Shown here: positions 35,346 to 43,814 of the stretch, piece by piece
How positions within the stretch are numbered: position 1 is the stretch's first letter
Layout: each line of letters opens with the position of its first letter
NCBI RefSeq assembly: GCF_031456295.1
Contig: NZ_JAVDUJ010000001.1
Span: 1,860,001-1,924,000 of the forward strand
From: Arcanobacterium_A hippocoleae
GTDB taxonomy: Bacteria; Actinomycetota; Actinomycetes; Actinomycetales; Actinomycetaceae
Direction: 5' to 3'
DNA: 64,000 nt
Program-made: the position numbers and the translations under genes
Notes under the pieces: model-generated
What the model was told of the DNA's origin: nothing
Seen by the model: only the letters and a program-made list of their open reading frames with translations
Databases searched by the model: none

Positions 35346-35357
35346 CAAAGCGCTTTG
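35346..35357. promoter_or_regulatory. Perfect 12-base palindrome before the S10 promoter
   Basis: CAAAGCGCTTTG, fully self-complementary, ends five bases before the candidate -35. The AAGCGCTT core resembles LacI-family operators. Related but imperfect cores occur near 35437 and 55015. No binding is shown. Confidence 0.35.
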
Positions 35358-35361
35358 TGCC

Positions 35362-35391
35362 TTGCAGTTGGTAATAGATATTTGGCATACT
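35362..35391 (+). promoter_or_regulatory. Candidate S10 operon promoter
   Basis: TTGCAG (35362-35367), 18-base spacer, CATACT (35386-35391). A GCTCG/CGAGC hairpin (35401-35415) lies at the start of the predicted 160-base leader. Confidence 0.45.
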
Positions 35392-35563
35392 AGACGAGTT
35401 GCTCGATTAACGAGCTTAGCTTGGCCGGAGTTGCAAAAGCGCTTCGGTACATTCAAAGGTTACTCAAAACTCCATAGGGCTTTCGTTGTTACTTCTTAGT
35501 GTGCGACACGCCCGAGTGCGGGTTTCGGTGTAGCCACGGAATATTAGAGAGGGAGACGACGCC

Positions 35564-35872
35564 ATGGCGGGACAAAAAATCCGCATCCGTCTGAAGTCTT
35601 ATGACCATGAGGTCATCGACAGTGCAGCGAAAAAGCTCGTCGACGAAGTTACCCGGACGGGAGCATCGGTCGTAGGGCCAGTGCCACTACCGACCGAGAA
35701 GAACGTATTCACGGTTATTCGCTCGCCCCACAAGTACAAGGATAGTCGCGAACAATTTGAAATGCGCACGCATAAGCGACTAATTGACATTGTCGATCCA
35801 ACCCTGAAGACAATTGACACGCTGCGTCGTCTGGATTTGCCAGCTGATGTCAGTGTAGAAATCAAGCTCTGA
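35564..35872 (+). CDS. rpsJ: 30S ribosomal protein S10
   Basis: A 102-residue S10 of the 30S head, also a NusG/NusB partner in antitermination. The family start MAGQKIRIRLKSYDHEVID and the IRSPHKYKDSREQFE(M/I)RTHKR segment are present. ATG follows GAGGGAG. First gene of the S10 operon, with a long leader. Confidence 0.97.
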   Translation: MAGQKIRIRLKSYDHEVIDSAAKKLVDEVTRTGASVVGPVPLPTEKNVFTVIRSPHKYKDSREQFEMRTHKRLIDIVDPTLKTIDTLRRLDLPADVSVEIKL

Positions 35873-35883
35873 GGTAACGCATT

Positions 35884-36555
35884 ATGGTAAAGAACATCCA
35901 AGCAGCTGCTGTAGCCAAGCCGGTAAAGGCTGTGCTCGGCACCAAGCTCGGCATGACGCAAGTATGGGACGAAAATGCAAAGCTCGTTCCTGTTACCGTT
36001 GTGCGAGTAGGGAAGAACGTAGTCACTCAGATTCGCACCGCTGAAGTTGACGGTTATGAAGCACTCCAGATTGCTTCTGGTGAGCTCAAGAAGAAGAACG
36101 TAACCAAGCCGATGGCTGGTCATTTTGCAAAAGCTGGCGTTGAACCACGCCGTCACATTGCTGAAATTCGTACTTCTGATGCCAGCGAATATACGCTCGG
36201 TCAGGAAATTGGTGTAGAAACCTTTGAAGCAGGTCAGATTATTGATGCAATCGGCACTTCCAAGGGTAAGGGCTTTGCTGGTGTGATGAAGCGTCACGGC
36301 TTTGCTGGTGTTTCAGCATCGCACGGTGCACATCGCAATCACCGGAAGCCAGGTTCAATTGGTGCTTGTGCGACTCCTTCACGTGTTTTCCGTGGAATGC
36401 GGATGGCAGGTCGGATGGGTAACGCTCGCGTAACCACTCAGAATCTCACGATTCACGCAATTGACACCGAAAATAATCTCATTCTCGTGAAGGGCGCTCT
36501 TCCAGGTAACAAGGGCAGCGTCGTCATGATTCGTACTGCCGTGAAGGGAGCCTGA
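35884..36555 (+). CDS. rplC: 50S ribosomal protein L3
   Basis: A 223-residue L3, an early assembly protein whose loop reaches the peptidyl transferase centre. Visible are LGTKLGMTQVWDE, GKGFAGVMKRHGFAG and the loop RNHRKPGSIGACATPSRVFRGMRMAGRMG (in shorter pieces). Starts 11 bases after rpsJ with GAGG upstream. Confidence 0.97.
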   Translation: MVKNIQAAAVAKPVKAVLGTKLGMTQVWDENAKLVPVTVVRVGKNVVTQIRTAEVDGYEALQIASGELKKKNVTKPMAGHFAKAGVEPRRHIAEIRTSDASEYTLGQEIGVETFEAGQIIDAIGTSKGKGFAGVMKRHGFAGVSASHGAHRNHRKPGSIGACATPSRVFRGMRMAGRMGNARVTTQNLTIHAIDTENNLILVKGALPGNKGSVVMIRTAVKGA

Positions 36556-36560
36556 TATAA

Positions 36561-37208
36561 ATGGCAGACTTCAAGGTTGATATTCTCGACTTTGCCGGCG
36601 AAAAAGCTGGCAGTGTGACCCTTCCTGCAGCACTTTTTGACGTTGATGCAAACGTCGCATTGCTGCACCAAGTAGTAAATGCACAGCTTGCTGCTGCACG
36701 TCAGGGAACACATAAAGTAAAGACTCGCGGTGAAGTTCGCGGTGGTGGTATTAAGCCATTCAAGCAAAAGGGAACCGGTCGTGCACGTCAAGGCTCGATT
36801 CGTGCTCCACACTTCACTGGTGGTGGAATCGTTCATGGTCCAACCCCGCGCGATTACTCACAGCGCACCCCGAAGAAAATGATTGCTGCAGCTTTGCGTC
36901 AATCACTTTCCGATCGTGCACGTAATGAGCGTCTGCATGTGGTGAAGGGTTTTGTTGCGGGCGAGAAGCCTTCTACAAAGTTAGCTCTCTCGCTGCTCGG
37001 TAAAGTGAACGAAGGCCGTCGTGCGCTCGTTGTACTTAACCGTGGCGATGATACTGACGTGCTCTCACTGCGGAACATTCCGCAAGTGCACACATTGTAC
37101 GTAGACCAGTTGAATACTTACGATGTGCTTTGCGCAGATGATGTAATCTTCAGCGAAGTTGCACTCAAGCTTTGGATTGGTGCAAACACCAAGGAGGAGA
37201 CGAAGTGA
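36561..37208 (+). CDS. rplD: 50S ribosomal protein L4
   Basis: A 215-residue L4, lining the peptide exit tunnel; in many bacteria it also represses the S10 operon. The conserved KTRGEVRGGGIKPFKQKGTG and GGGIVHGPTPRDYSQ loop, the one altered in macrolide resistance, is of the normal type. Overlaps rplW by four bases (GTGA). Confidence 0.96.
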   Translation: MADFKVDILDFAGEKAGSVTLPAALFDVDANVALLHQVVNAQLAAARQGTHKVKTRGEVRGGGIKPFKQKGTGRARQGSIRAPHFTGGGIVHGPTPRDYSQRTPKKMIAAALRQSLSDRARNERLHVVKGFVAGEKPSTKLALSLLGKVNEGRRALVVLNRGDDTDVLSLRNIPQVHTLYVDQLNTYDVLCADDVIFSEVALKLWIGANTKEETK

Positions 37209-37522
37209 CTTCCGAAATTGCAGCACTCAAGAATAAAGATCCTCGCGATGTGATTCTCGCGCCATTGGCTTCAGAGAAGGCAACCCGTCTTGAGGATGAA
37301 GGTAAGTACACATTCCTCGTGGCAAAGGATGCAAACAAGACTGAAATTAAGCTTGCAATCGAAGCTATTTTTGAAGTCAAGGTCGCATCGGTGAACACGA
37401 TGAATCGTGCAGGTAAGACCCGCCGGACCCGTAATGGTATCGGTCGTCGCAAGGATACGAAGCGGGCTATTGTGACGCTTCGTGAAGGCACGATTGATAT
37501 TTACGGCGATATCGTAGGCTAA
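37205..37522 (+). CDS. rplW: 50S ribosomal protein L23
   Basis: A 105-residue L23 at the tunnel exit, the docking site for trigger factor and SRP. Family features are DPRDVILAPLASEKAT and NRAGKTRRTRNGIGRRKDTK. GTG 37205 is chosen: AAGGAGG lies just before and it overlaps the rplD stop. The upstream part of the frame lies within rplD and is not coding. Confidence 0.96.
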   Translation: MTSEIAALKNKDPRDVILAPLASEKATRLEDEGKYTFLVAKDANKTEIKLAIEAIFEVKVASVNTMNRAGKTRRTRNGIGRRKDTKRAIVTLREGTIDIYGDIVG

Positions 37523-37555
37523 GGCCCACGGAAGATAATTGAGGAATAAGATCTC

Positions 37556-38392
37556 ATGGGAATTCGTAAGTACAAGCCGACCACACCAGGTCGTCGCGGT
37601 GCGAGCGTAGCAGATTTCGTTGAAATCACCCGGACCACTCCGGAAAAGTCGCTACTTCGCCCACTGCACAAGACCGGTGGTCGCAATAACAACGGGCGTA
37701 TTACTACCCGCCATAAGGGCGGCGGTCACAAGCGCCAGTACCGCGTAATTGATTTCCGTCGGAATGATAAAGACGGTATCAACGCACGCGTTGCGCATAT
37801 CGAATACGATCCAAATCGTACTGCACGCATTGCACTGCTGCATTACGTGGACGGCGAAAAGCGTTACATCCTTGCACCACTTAACTTGAAGCAAGGCATG
37901 ATCGTGGAAAATGGACCAAGTGCTGATATTAAGCCAGGTAACAATCTTCCACTGCGGAACATTCCAGTCGGTACCGTGATCCACGCTGTCGAACTTCGTC
38001 CAGGCGGCGGTGCGAAGATCGCACGTTCAGCCGGTGCTTCGGTACAGCTTGTAGCAAAAGAAGGCAAGCTTGCGCAGCTGCGGATGCCATCAGGCGAAAT
38101 CCGCAATGTTGATGCACGTTGCCGCGCAACGGTTGGTGAAGTTGGCAATGCTGAACAATCGAACATCAACTGGGGCAAAGCTGGTCGAATGCGCTGGAAG
38201 GGCGTCCGTCCGACCGTGCGTGGTGTGGTAATGAACCCAGTTGACCACCCACACGGTGGCGGTGAAGGTAAGACTTCCGGTGGTCGTCATCCTGTATCCC
38301 CGTGGGGGCAGAAGGAAGGGCGTACCCGTCATCCAAAGAAGCACAGCGACAAGCTCATTGTTCGCCGTCGCAAGACTGGTAAGAAGCGCTGA
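37556..38392 (+). CDS. rplB: 50S ribosomal protein L2
   Basis: A 278-residue L2, which shapes the peptidyl transferase centre and the subunit interface. MGIRKYKPTTPGRRGASV, RHKGGGHKRQYR, AGRNRHRG-like AEQSNINWGKAGR, and the C-terminal MNPVDHPHGGGEGKT with the conserved His are all present. Good GAGGAA site upstream. Confidence 0.97.
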   Translation: MGIRKYKPTTPGRRGASVADFVEITRTTPEKSLLRPLHKTGGRNNNGRITTRHKGGGHKRQYRVIDFRRNDKDGINARVAHIEYDPNRTARIALLHYVDGEKRYILAPLNLKQGMIVENGPSADIKPGNNLPLRNIPVGTVIHAVELRPGGGAKIARSAGASVQLVAKEGKLAQLRMPSGEIRNVDARCRATVGEVGNAEQSNINWGKAGRMRWKGVRPTVRGVVMNPVDHPHGGGEGKTSGGRHPVSPWGQKEGRTRHPKKHSDKLIVRRRKTGKKR

Positions 38393-38409
38393 TCAGGAGG
38401 ATATGAGTA

Positions 38410-38691
38410 ATGCCGCGTAGTTTGAAGAAGGGCCCATTCGTTGATGCTCACCTTTACAAGAAGGTCGATGAGCAAAACGAAAAGGGCACAAAGAACGTAA
38501 TCAAGACCTGGTCCCGCCGGTCAATGATCACCCCTGATTTCCTCGGGCACACATTTGCTGTGCACGACGGACGCAAGCATGTGCCAGTGTTCGTAACGGA
38601 ATCCATGGTTGGTCACAAGTTGGGCGAGTTCGCTCCGACCCGCACCTTCAAGGGCCACGTTAAAGAAGATAAAAAGGGCCGTCGCCGTTAA
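38410..38691 (+). CDS. rpsS: 30S ribosomal protein S19
   Basis: A 93-residue S19 in the 30S head near the A site. PRSLKKGPFVDAHLYKKV, TWSRRSMI and GHKLGEFAPTRTFKGH are standard. AGGAGG precedes the ATG 17 bases after rplB. Confidence 0.97.
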   Translation: MPRSLKKGPFVDAHLYKKVDEQNEKGTKNVIKTWSRRSMITPDFLGHTFAVHDGRKHVPVFVTESMVGHKLGEFAPTRTFKGHVKEDKKGRRR

Positions 38692-38724
38692 GGCACGTAG
38701 CACGAGAAAGAGATAGGCAAAATT

Positions 38725-39090
38725 ATGGAAGCTAAGGCGCAAGCACGATTTGTGCGCGTCACGCCCCAGAAGTCGCGCCGCGTGGTAAATGAGATCCGCG
38801 GTAAGCGTGCACTGGATGCCGTCGACGTGCTGCAGTATGCACCACAGGCAGTGGCTCGGGATGTAAAGAAAATTGTTGAATCCGCAATCGCGAATGCACG
38901 TTACGCTGCTGATCAGGCAGGTGAGCGGATTGACGAAGCTGAACTCGTAATTTCAGCAGCATACGTTGATGAAGGTCCAACCATGAAGCGGATTCAGCCA
39001 CGTGCACAGGGCCGTGCGAATCGCATCTTGAAGCGGTCCAGCCACATCACCGTAATCGTCAGCGATGGTAAGAACGAGAAGGAGGCCTGA
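38725..39090 (+). CDS. rplV: 50S ribosomal protein L22
   Basis: A 121-residue L22 whose beta-hairpin lines the exit tunnel. VRVTPQKSRRVVNEIRGK and GPTMKRIQPRAQGRANRI are seen; the latter is the hairpin where macrolide-resistance changes occur, here normal. The ribosome binding site of rpsC lies inside its last codons. Confidence 0.97.
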   Translation: MEAKAQARFVRVTPQKSRRVVNEIRGKRALDAVDVLQYAPQAVARDVKKIVESAIANARYAADQAGERIDEAELVISAAYVDEGPTMKRIQPRAQGRANRILKRSSHITVIVSDGKNEKEA

Positions 39091-39092
39091 TC

Positions 39093-39935
39093 GTGGGGCA
39101 GAAAGTTAACCCAACCGGATTCCGCCTCGGTATTACCACTGAGCACCGTTCTAAGTGGTTCACTGATTCCGCAAAATCAGGTCAGCGTTATGCTGATTAC
39201 CTTGGCGAAGATATTCAGATTCGCCGGTTGATGGAAAAGAATCTTGAGCGTGCAGGTATTTCCCGTGTAAATATCGAACGCCGTACCGAACGGGTGGTTG
39301 TCGATATCCACACTGCACGTCCTGGTATCGTGATTGGACGCCGCGGGGCAGAAGCTGACCGTCTGCGTCAGGATTTGGAGAAACTAACTGGTAAAGCAGT
39401 GCAGTTGAACATTCTGGAAGTAAAGAATCCAGAAGCTGACGCACAGCTTGTTGCACAGGGCGTTGCCGAGCAGCTGTCTGCTCGTGTTTCGTTCCGTCGC
39501 GCGATGCGTAAGGCGATTCAGTCTGCTCAGCGCGCAGGTGCAAAGGGGATCCGAATTCAGTGCTCTGGTCGCTTGGGCGGCGCGGAAATGTCACGTGCGG
39601 AATTCTATCGTGAAGGTCGCGTGCCATTGCATACCTTGCGTGCGAATATTGACTACGGCTTCTACGAAGCACGTACCACATTCGGTCGCATTGGTGTAAA
39701 AGTTTGGATTTACCGCGGTGATGTAACTGATTCTGAATACTACCGTCAACTTGCAGAAGGTAACCGTAGTGGTCGTGGTAACCGCGCTGAACGTCGTGGG
39801 CGTCGCGGTAACCGCAATGCACGTGGCGGTCAGCGGGGAGCTGCTCAGACGGCAGCTCCGCAGGAAGCTCCAGCTGCTGTAGCAGCTGCTCCAGAAAGTG
39901 CAGCTGCGGCTACTACCGAGAAAACGGAGGCTTAA
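39093..39935 (+). CDS. rpsC: 30S ribosomal protein S3
   Basis: A 280-residue S3, part of the mRNA entry helicase. The KH domain (GRRGAEADRLRQDLEKLTGK) and the C-terminal domain (GRLGGAEMSRAEFYREGRVPLHTLRANIDYG, in shorter pieces) are complete. After about residue 220 comes a Gly/Arg-rich then Ala/Pro/Glu-rich tail of about 60 residues, longer than the minimal protein but usual in actinobacteria. GTG start, AAGGAGG upstream. Confidence 0.96.
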   Translation: MGQKVNPTGFRLGITTEHRSKWFTDSAKSGQRYADYLGEDIQIRRLMEKNLERAGISRVNIERRTERVVVDIHTARPGIVIGRRGAEADRLRQDLEKLTGKAVQLNILEVKNPEADAQLVAQGVAEQLSARVSFRRAMRKAIQSAQRAGAKGIRIQCSGRLGGAEMSRAEFYREGRVPLHTLRANIDYGFYEARTTFGRIGVKVWIYRGDVTDSEYYRQLAEGNRSGRGNRAERRGRRGNRNARGGQRGAAQTAAPQEAPAAVAAAPESAAAATTEKTEA

Positions 39936-39940
39936 GTTAA

Positions 39941-40357
39941 ATGCTTATTCCACGTCGTACAAAGTACCGTAAGCAGCATCGGCCAGATCGTCACGGGATG
40001 TCGAAGGGCGGAAACGAGTTGGCATTCGGCGAGTTTGGTTTACAAGCTCTCGCTCCAGCATACGTTACCAACCGTCAGATTGAAGCAGCTCGTATTGCAA
40101 TGACCCGTCACGTAAAGCGCGGTGGTAAGGTTTGGATCAATATCTTCCCAGATCGCCCGCTCACCAAGAAAGCTCTTGGCTTGCGTATGGGTTCAGGTAA
40201 AGGTCCGGTTGAAACCTGGGTTGCGAACGTGAAACCAGGTCGTGTGATGTTCGAACTCAGCGGAGTTTCTGAAGAACTCGCACGTGGTGCATTGCTTCGT
40301 GCAATGCACAAACTACCAATGAAGGCCCGCATTATTTCTCGAGAGGATGGTGAATAA
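39941..40357 (+). CDS. rplP: 50S ribosomal protein L16
   Basis: A 138-residue L16 at the tRNA-binding face of the 50S subunit. MLIPRRTKYRKQHRP, GGKVWINIFPDRPLTKK and MGSGKGPVETWVANVKPG are present. GGAGG in the end of rpsC serves as its ribosome binding site; the stop overlaps the rpmC start (TAATG). Confidence 0.97.
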   Translation: MLIPRRTKYRKQHRPDRHGMSKGGNELAFGEFGLQALAPAYVTNRQIEAARIAMTRHVKRGGKVWINIFPDRPLTKKALGLRMGSGKGPVETWVANVKPGRVMFELSGVSEELARGALLRAMHKLPMKARIISREDGE

Positions 40358-40599
40358 TGGCTAAGGGGATCACCACTGCAGAGCTTGATAAGCTCACTGA
40401 CGCTGAGCTCGCAAAGAAGCTCACTGAATCGAAGGAAGAATTGTTCAATCTTCGATTCTCAGCCGTCACTCACCGTCTTGAGGATTCTGGTCGGCTGCAG
40501 GAAGTACGTCGCAATATTGCGCGTATTTACACCATTGCCCGCGAGCGCGAGCTCAATATTCGTACAGCACCGGCTCCAAAGAAGTCGGCTAAGAAGTGA
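40357..40599 (+). CDS. rpmC: 50S ribosomal protein L29
   Basis: An 80-residue, all-helical L29 at the tunnel exit beside L23. The LRFSAVTHRLEDSGRLQEVRR(N)IARI region and a short Lys/Ala tail are recognisable. One-base overlap with rplP. Confidence 0.94.
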   Translation: MAKGITTAELDKLTDAELAKKLTESKEELFNLRFSAVTHRLEDSGRLQEVRRNIARIYTIARERELNIRTAPAPKKSAKK

Positions 40600-40607
40600 G
40601 GTCTATC

Positions 40608-40886
40608 GTGAGCGAAGAAATGACTGAAACCACAGTACGTAATCACCGGAAGGTTGAGCGTGGATACGTGGTTAGTGACAAAATGGATAAGACCGTCGTA
40701 GTTGAGGTTGAAGATCACCGGAAGCATTCGCTGTACGGTAAGGTCATGAGCCGCACTCGTCGCGTTAAGGCCCACGATGAATCTAATGAGGTTCGCGTAG
40801 GCGATCTAGTACGCATCATGGAAACCCGACCATTATCTGCAACCAAGCGTTTCCGCGTGGTTGAGATTATTGAAAAGGCGAAGTGA
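40608..40886 (+). CDS. rpsQ: 30S ribosomal protein S17
   Basis: A 92-residue S17, an early 16S rRNA-binding protein with an OB fold. VSDKMDKTVVVEVEDHRKHSLYGK and DLVRIMETRPLSATKRFRVVEI are seen. The frame opens with a GTG inside the rpmC stop; GTG 40608 is preferred for spacing, and ATG 40620 is possible. Confidence 0.93.
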   Translation: MSEEMTETTVRNHRKVERGYVVSDKMDKTVVVEVEDHRKHSLYGKVMSRTRRVKAHDESNEVRVGDLVRIMETRPLSATKRFRVVEIIEKAK

Positions 40887-40950
40887 TTAGTAACCATCCG
40901 TTCGGCAAGGCTCGTTCAACGAGAACCGGCACGACGACAGGAGATAATAA

Positions 40951-41319
40951 ATGATCCAGCAGGAGTCTCGGCTTAAGGTCGCCGATAACACTGGTGCAAA
41001 GGAAATTCTTTGCATCCGTGTACTCGGTGGTTCAGCCCAGCGCTACGCCGGAATTGGCGATGTAATCGTCGCAACCGTCAAGGATGCAATTCCTGGCGGA
41101 AATGTTAAGAAGGGTGACGTCGTGAAAGCGGTCGTCGTCCGTGCAAAGAAGGAAACTCGCCGTGCTGATGGCTCATACATCAGCTTCGACGAAAATGCCG
41201 CAGTGATTCTCAAGAACGAGAACGAGCCACGAGGCACCCGTATTTTCGGTCCAGTTGCTCGTGAATTGCGTGATAAGAAGTTCATGCGCATCGTTTCACT
41301 GGCTCCGGAGGTGATCTAA
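40951..41319 (+). CDS. rplN: 50S ribosomal protein L14
   Basis: A 122-residue L14 at the subunit interface. MIQQESRLKVADNTGAKEILCIRVLGGS and NEPRGTRIFGPVARELR are family marks. AGGAGA upstream. The stop overlaps the rplX start (TAATG). A 64-base spacer after rpsQ is the widest gap within this operon half. Confidence 0.97.
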   Translation: MIQQESRLKVADNTGAKEILCIRVLGGSAQRYAGIGDVIVATVKDAIPGGNVKKGDVVKAVVVRAKKETRRADGSYISFDENAAVILKNENEPRGTRIFGPVARELRDKKFMRIVSLAPEVI

Positions 41320-41663
41320 TGGCGAAGATCAAAAAGGGTGATCTCGTGCAGGTGATTGCAGGTCGTGATAAAGGCTTGCAGGGTCATGTGCTCGCCGTTG
41401 ACACCGCACGCGACCGCGTTGTTGTGGAAGGCGTGCAGCGAGTGAAGAAGCACACCAAGGTAGGCCGCACTGATCGTGGTGGCGCTACCGGCGGTATTGA
41501 GACGGTAGAAGCTCCAATCCATGTTTCTAACGTGGCACTTGTCGGTCCTGACAAGAAGCCGATTCGTGTTGGCTTCCGTGAGGTTGAAGTAGAACGCAAC
41601 GGCAAGAAGAAGATCATGCGTGAACGCATTGGTCGTCGGGGCGGAAAGGAGATTGAACTGTGA
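41319..41663 (+). CDS. rplX: 50S ribosomal protein L24
   Basis: A 114-residue L24, one of the initiators of 50S assembly. The KOW motif KKGDLVQVIAGRDKGLQGHV and the Gly-rich VGRTDRGGATGGIE segment are seen. GGAGGTGAT, a near-perfect anti-16S match, lies before the ATG. Four-base overlap with rplE. Confidence 0.96.
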   Translation: MAKIKKGDLVQVIAGRDKGLQGHVLAVDTARDRVVVEGVQRVKKHTKVGRTDRGGATGGIETVEAPIHVSNVALVGPDKKPIRVGFREVEVERNGKKKIMRERIGRRGGKEIEL

Positions 41664-42223
41664 GCACCACAGAAAAGATCCAGCCACGTCTCAAGCTGAA
41701 GTATCGCGATGAAATCGTGGCTAAGCTGCATGACGAGTTCAAATATGAAAATGTAAACCAAACTGCTGGTCTGGTAAAGATCGTGGTGAATATGGGTGTT
41801 GGCGATGCAGCACGCGATTCAAAGGTAATCGAAGGCGCTGTTGCTGATCTCACCGCAATCACTGGTCAGAAGCCACACGTGACTCGTGCCCGTAAGTCAA
41901 TCGCGCAATTCAAATTGCGCGAAGGCATGCCAATTGGTGCACACGTAACGCTTCGCGGCGACCGCATGTGGGAATTCCTCGATCGGCTACTTTCGACGGC
42001 ACTTCCACGTATCCGCGATTTCCGTGGTCTTTCAGCTAAGCAATTCGACGGCAATGGAAACTACACTTTCGGTTTGACCGAGCAGTCAGTATTCCATGAA
42101 ATCGATCAGGACAAGATTGATCGCGTACGTGGTATGGATATTACCGTAGTCACGAGCGCTAAAACCGACGATGAGGGTCGTGCATTGTTGCGTCACCTCG
42201 GATTCCCATTCAAGGAGGACTGA
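41660..42223 (+). CDS. rplE: 50S ribosomal protein L5
   Basis: A 187-residue L5, which binds 5S rRNA and contacts P-site tRNA. KIVVNMGVGDAARDSK, GQKPHVTRARKSIAQFKLREG and RDFRGLSAKQFDGNGNYTFGL are typical. GTG start with AAAGGAG upstream. The rpsN ribosome binding site lies in its last codons. Confidence 0.97.
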   Translation: MSTTEKIQPRLKLKYRDEIVAKLHDEFKYENVNQTAGLVKIVVNMGVGDAARDSKVIEGAVADLTAITGQKPHVTRARKSIAQFKLREGMPIGAHVTLRGDRMWEFLDRLLSTALPRIRDFRGLSAKQFDGNGNYTFGLTEQSVFHEIDQDKIDRVRGMDITVVTSAKTDDEGRALLRHLGFPFKED

Positions 42224-42225
42224 CG

Positions 42226-42411
42226 ATGGCGAAAACTGCTCTGAAAGAAAAGGCAAACCGCAAGCCGAAGTTTGCTGTGCGTGCATACACGCGCTGCCAG
42301 CGTTGCGGACGCCCACACTCGGTATATCGCAAGTTCGGCCTATGCCGTATCTGCCTGCGTGAGATGGCCCATCGCGGTGAACTCCCAGGTGTTAAGAAGT
42401 CCAGCTGGTAA
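42226..42411 (+). CDS. rpsN: 30S ribosomal protein S14, zinc-ribbon type
   Basis: A 61-residue short S14 (type Z) with two CxxC pairs, CQRCGRPHSVYRKFGLCRIC, that hold zinc. Many actinobacteria also carry a longer zinc-free S14 elsewhere for zinc starvation; none is in this window. AAGGAGG precedes the ATG. Confidence 0.97.
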   Translation: MAKTALKEKANRKPKFAVRAYTRCQRCGRPHSVYRKFGLCRICLREMAHRGELPGVKKSSW

Positions 42412-42466
42412 GAATCTACGTCGTAGGTCTGAATAGGAAACCACGACGAGAAAGGGCTAAAGCCCG

Positions 42467-42865
42467 ATGTCAATGACAGACCCAATTGCAGACATGCTAA
42501 CGCGTCTGCGGAATGCAAACTCTGCATTCCACGAGTCGGTTTCAATGCCGTACTCAAAGATGAAGGCGAATATCGCCGAAATCCTCGAACGCGAGGGTTA
42601 CATCAAGAATTTTGAAGTTGAGGATGCAAAGGTTGGCAAGACCCTCATCCTTAACCTGAAGTTCGGTGCTAATCGTGAGCGCGCGCTTGCTGGTTTGCGT
42701 CGTATTTCAAAGCCAGGTCTTCGCGTTTATGCGAAGTCAACAAACCTTCCTCAAGTTCTCGGTGGACTTGGCGTGGCAATTCTTTCCACGTCTTCAGGTA
42801 TGCTCACCGATCGTGAGGCACGAGAAAAGGGCGTAGGTGGGGAAGTCCTCGCCTACATCTGGTAA
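42467..42865 (+). CDS. rpsH: 30S ribosomal protein S8
   Basis: A 132-residue S8, a central-domain primary binder and, in many bacteria, the repressor of the spc operon. MTDPIADMLTRLRNAN, KSTNLPQVLGGLGVAILSTSSG and the end GGEVLAYIW are family marks. ATG 42467 or ATG 42473 could start it; the second gives the classical MTDPIAD. Confidence 0.96.
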   Translation: MSMTDPIADMLTRLRNANSAFHESVSMPYSKMKANIAEILEREGYIKNFEVEDAKVGKTLILNLKFGANRERALAGLRRISKPGLRVYAKSTNLPQVLGGLGVAILSTSSGMLTDREAREKGVGGEVLAYIW

Positions 42866-42885
42866 GCGAAAGGAGAGTCTGCACA

Positions 42886-43422
42886 ATGTCACGTATTGGT
42901 AAGCTCCCAATCGCGATCCCATCTAACGTTACCGCTTCACTTGTTGACGGTGTAATTACCGTGAAAGGCCCGAAGGGCGAACTTTCACAGGCTGTTCCTG
43001 CGCCAATTGAAGTGGCTGTTAACGATGCTGAAATTGTCGTTACCCGTCCAAATGACGAGCGTCAGTCTCGTTCCTTGCATGGTCTTACCCGCACCTTGAT
43101 CAACAACAATATCATTGGTGTGACTGAAGGTTTTACCAAGGCAATGGAAATCGTTGGTACTGGTTACCGTGTAGTTGCAAAGGGAAAGGATCTTGAATTC
43201 TCCCTCGGCTACTCCCACACCATTTTGGTGGAAGCGCCAGAAGGAATTTCATTCCAGGTGGAAGGTCCAACCAAATTCAGTGTGAACGGTATTTCCAAGC
43301 AACAGGTTGGCGAAATGGCTGCACGCATTCGTAAGCTCCGCAAGCCTGAGCCTTATAAGGGCAAGGGCGTTAAGTACGCTGACGAAGTTATCCGCCGCAA
43401 GGCTGGAAAGGCTGGTAAGTGA
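42886..43422 (+). CDS. rplF: 50S ribosomal protein L6
   Basis: A 178-residue L6 near the factor-binding site, made of two repeated domains. MSRIGKLPIAIPSNVT, GYSHTI and RKPEPYKGKGVKYADEVIRRKAGK are standard. AAAGGAGAG precedes. The stop overlaps the start of rplR (TGATG). Confidence 0.97.
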   Translation: MSRIGKLPIAIPSNVTASLVDGVITVKGPKGELSQAVPAPIEVAVNDAEIVVTRPNDERQSRSLHGLTRTLINNNIIGVTEGFTKAMEIVGTGYRVVAKGKDLEFSLGYSHTILVEAPEGISFQVEGPTKFSVNGISKQQVGEMAARIRKLRKPEPYKGKGVKYADEVIRRKAGKAGK

Positions 43423-43793
43423 TGGCTGTATCATTCAAGGGCAAAGGCAAGTTCATTGCTCGCGCACGTCGTCATGCACGTCTCCGCAAGCGCATTTCCG
43501 GTACTACCGAACGGCCGCGTCTCGTGGTTACTCGTTCAAACCGTCATATGTTTGTACAGGTAATCGACGATACCGTCGGCAAGACTCTTGCATCCGCATC
43601 TACTATGGAAGAAGCTCTTCGCACGAAGGAAGCAAACAAAGTAGATAAGGCACGCGAAGTTGGCGAGCTCGTCGCAAAGCGTGCGCTTGAGGCAGGTATC
43701 ACCACGGTCGTTTTTGATCGTGGTGGCAATAAGTACCACGGTCGCGTTGCTGCTGTTGCTGACGGCGCACGCGAAGCAGGTTTGACGCTTTAA
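43422..43793 (+). CDS. rplR: 50S ribosomal protein L18
   Basis: A 123-residue L18, a 5S rRNA-binding protein. RHARLRKRISGTTERPRLVV, HMFVQVIDDTVGKTLASAST and FDRGGNKYHGRVAAVADGAREAGL are seen. ATG 43422 overlaps the rplF stop; a GTG three bases earlier is less likely. Confidence 0.96.
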   Translation: MAVSFKGKGKFIARARRHARLRKRISGTTERPRLVVTRSNRHMFVQVIDDTVGKTLASASTMEEALRTKEANKVDKAREVGELVAKRALEAGITTVVFDRGGNKYHGRVAAVADGAREAGLTL

Positions 43794-43814
43794 GGCAAAA
43801 CGAGAGGAAAGACA

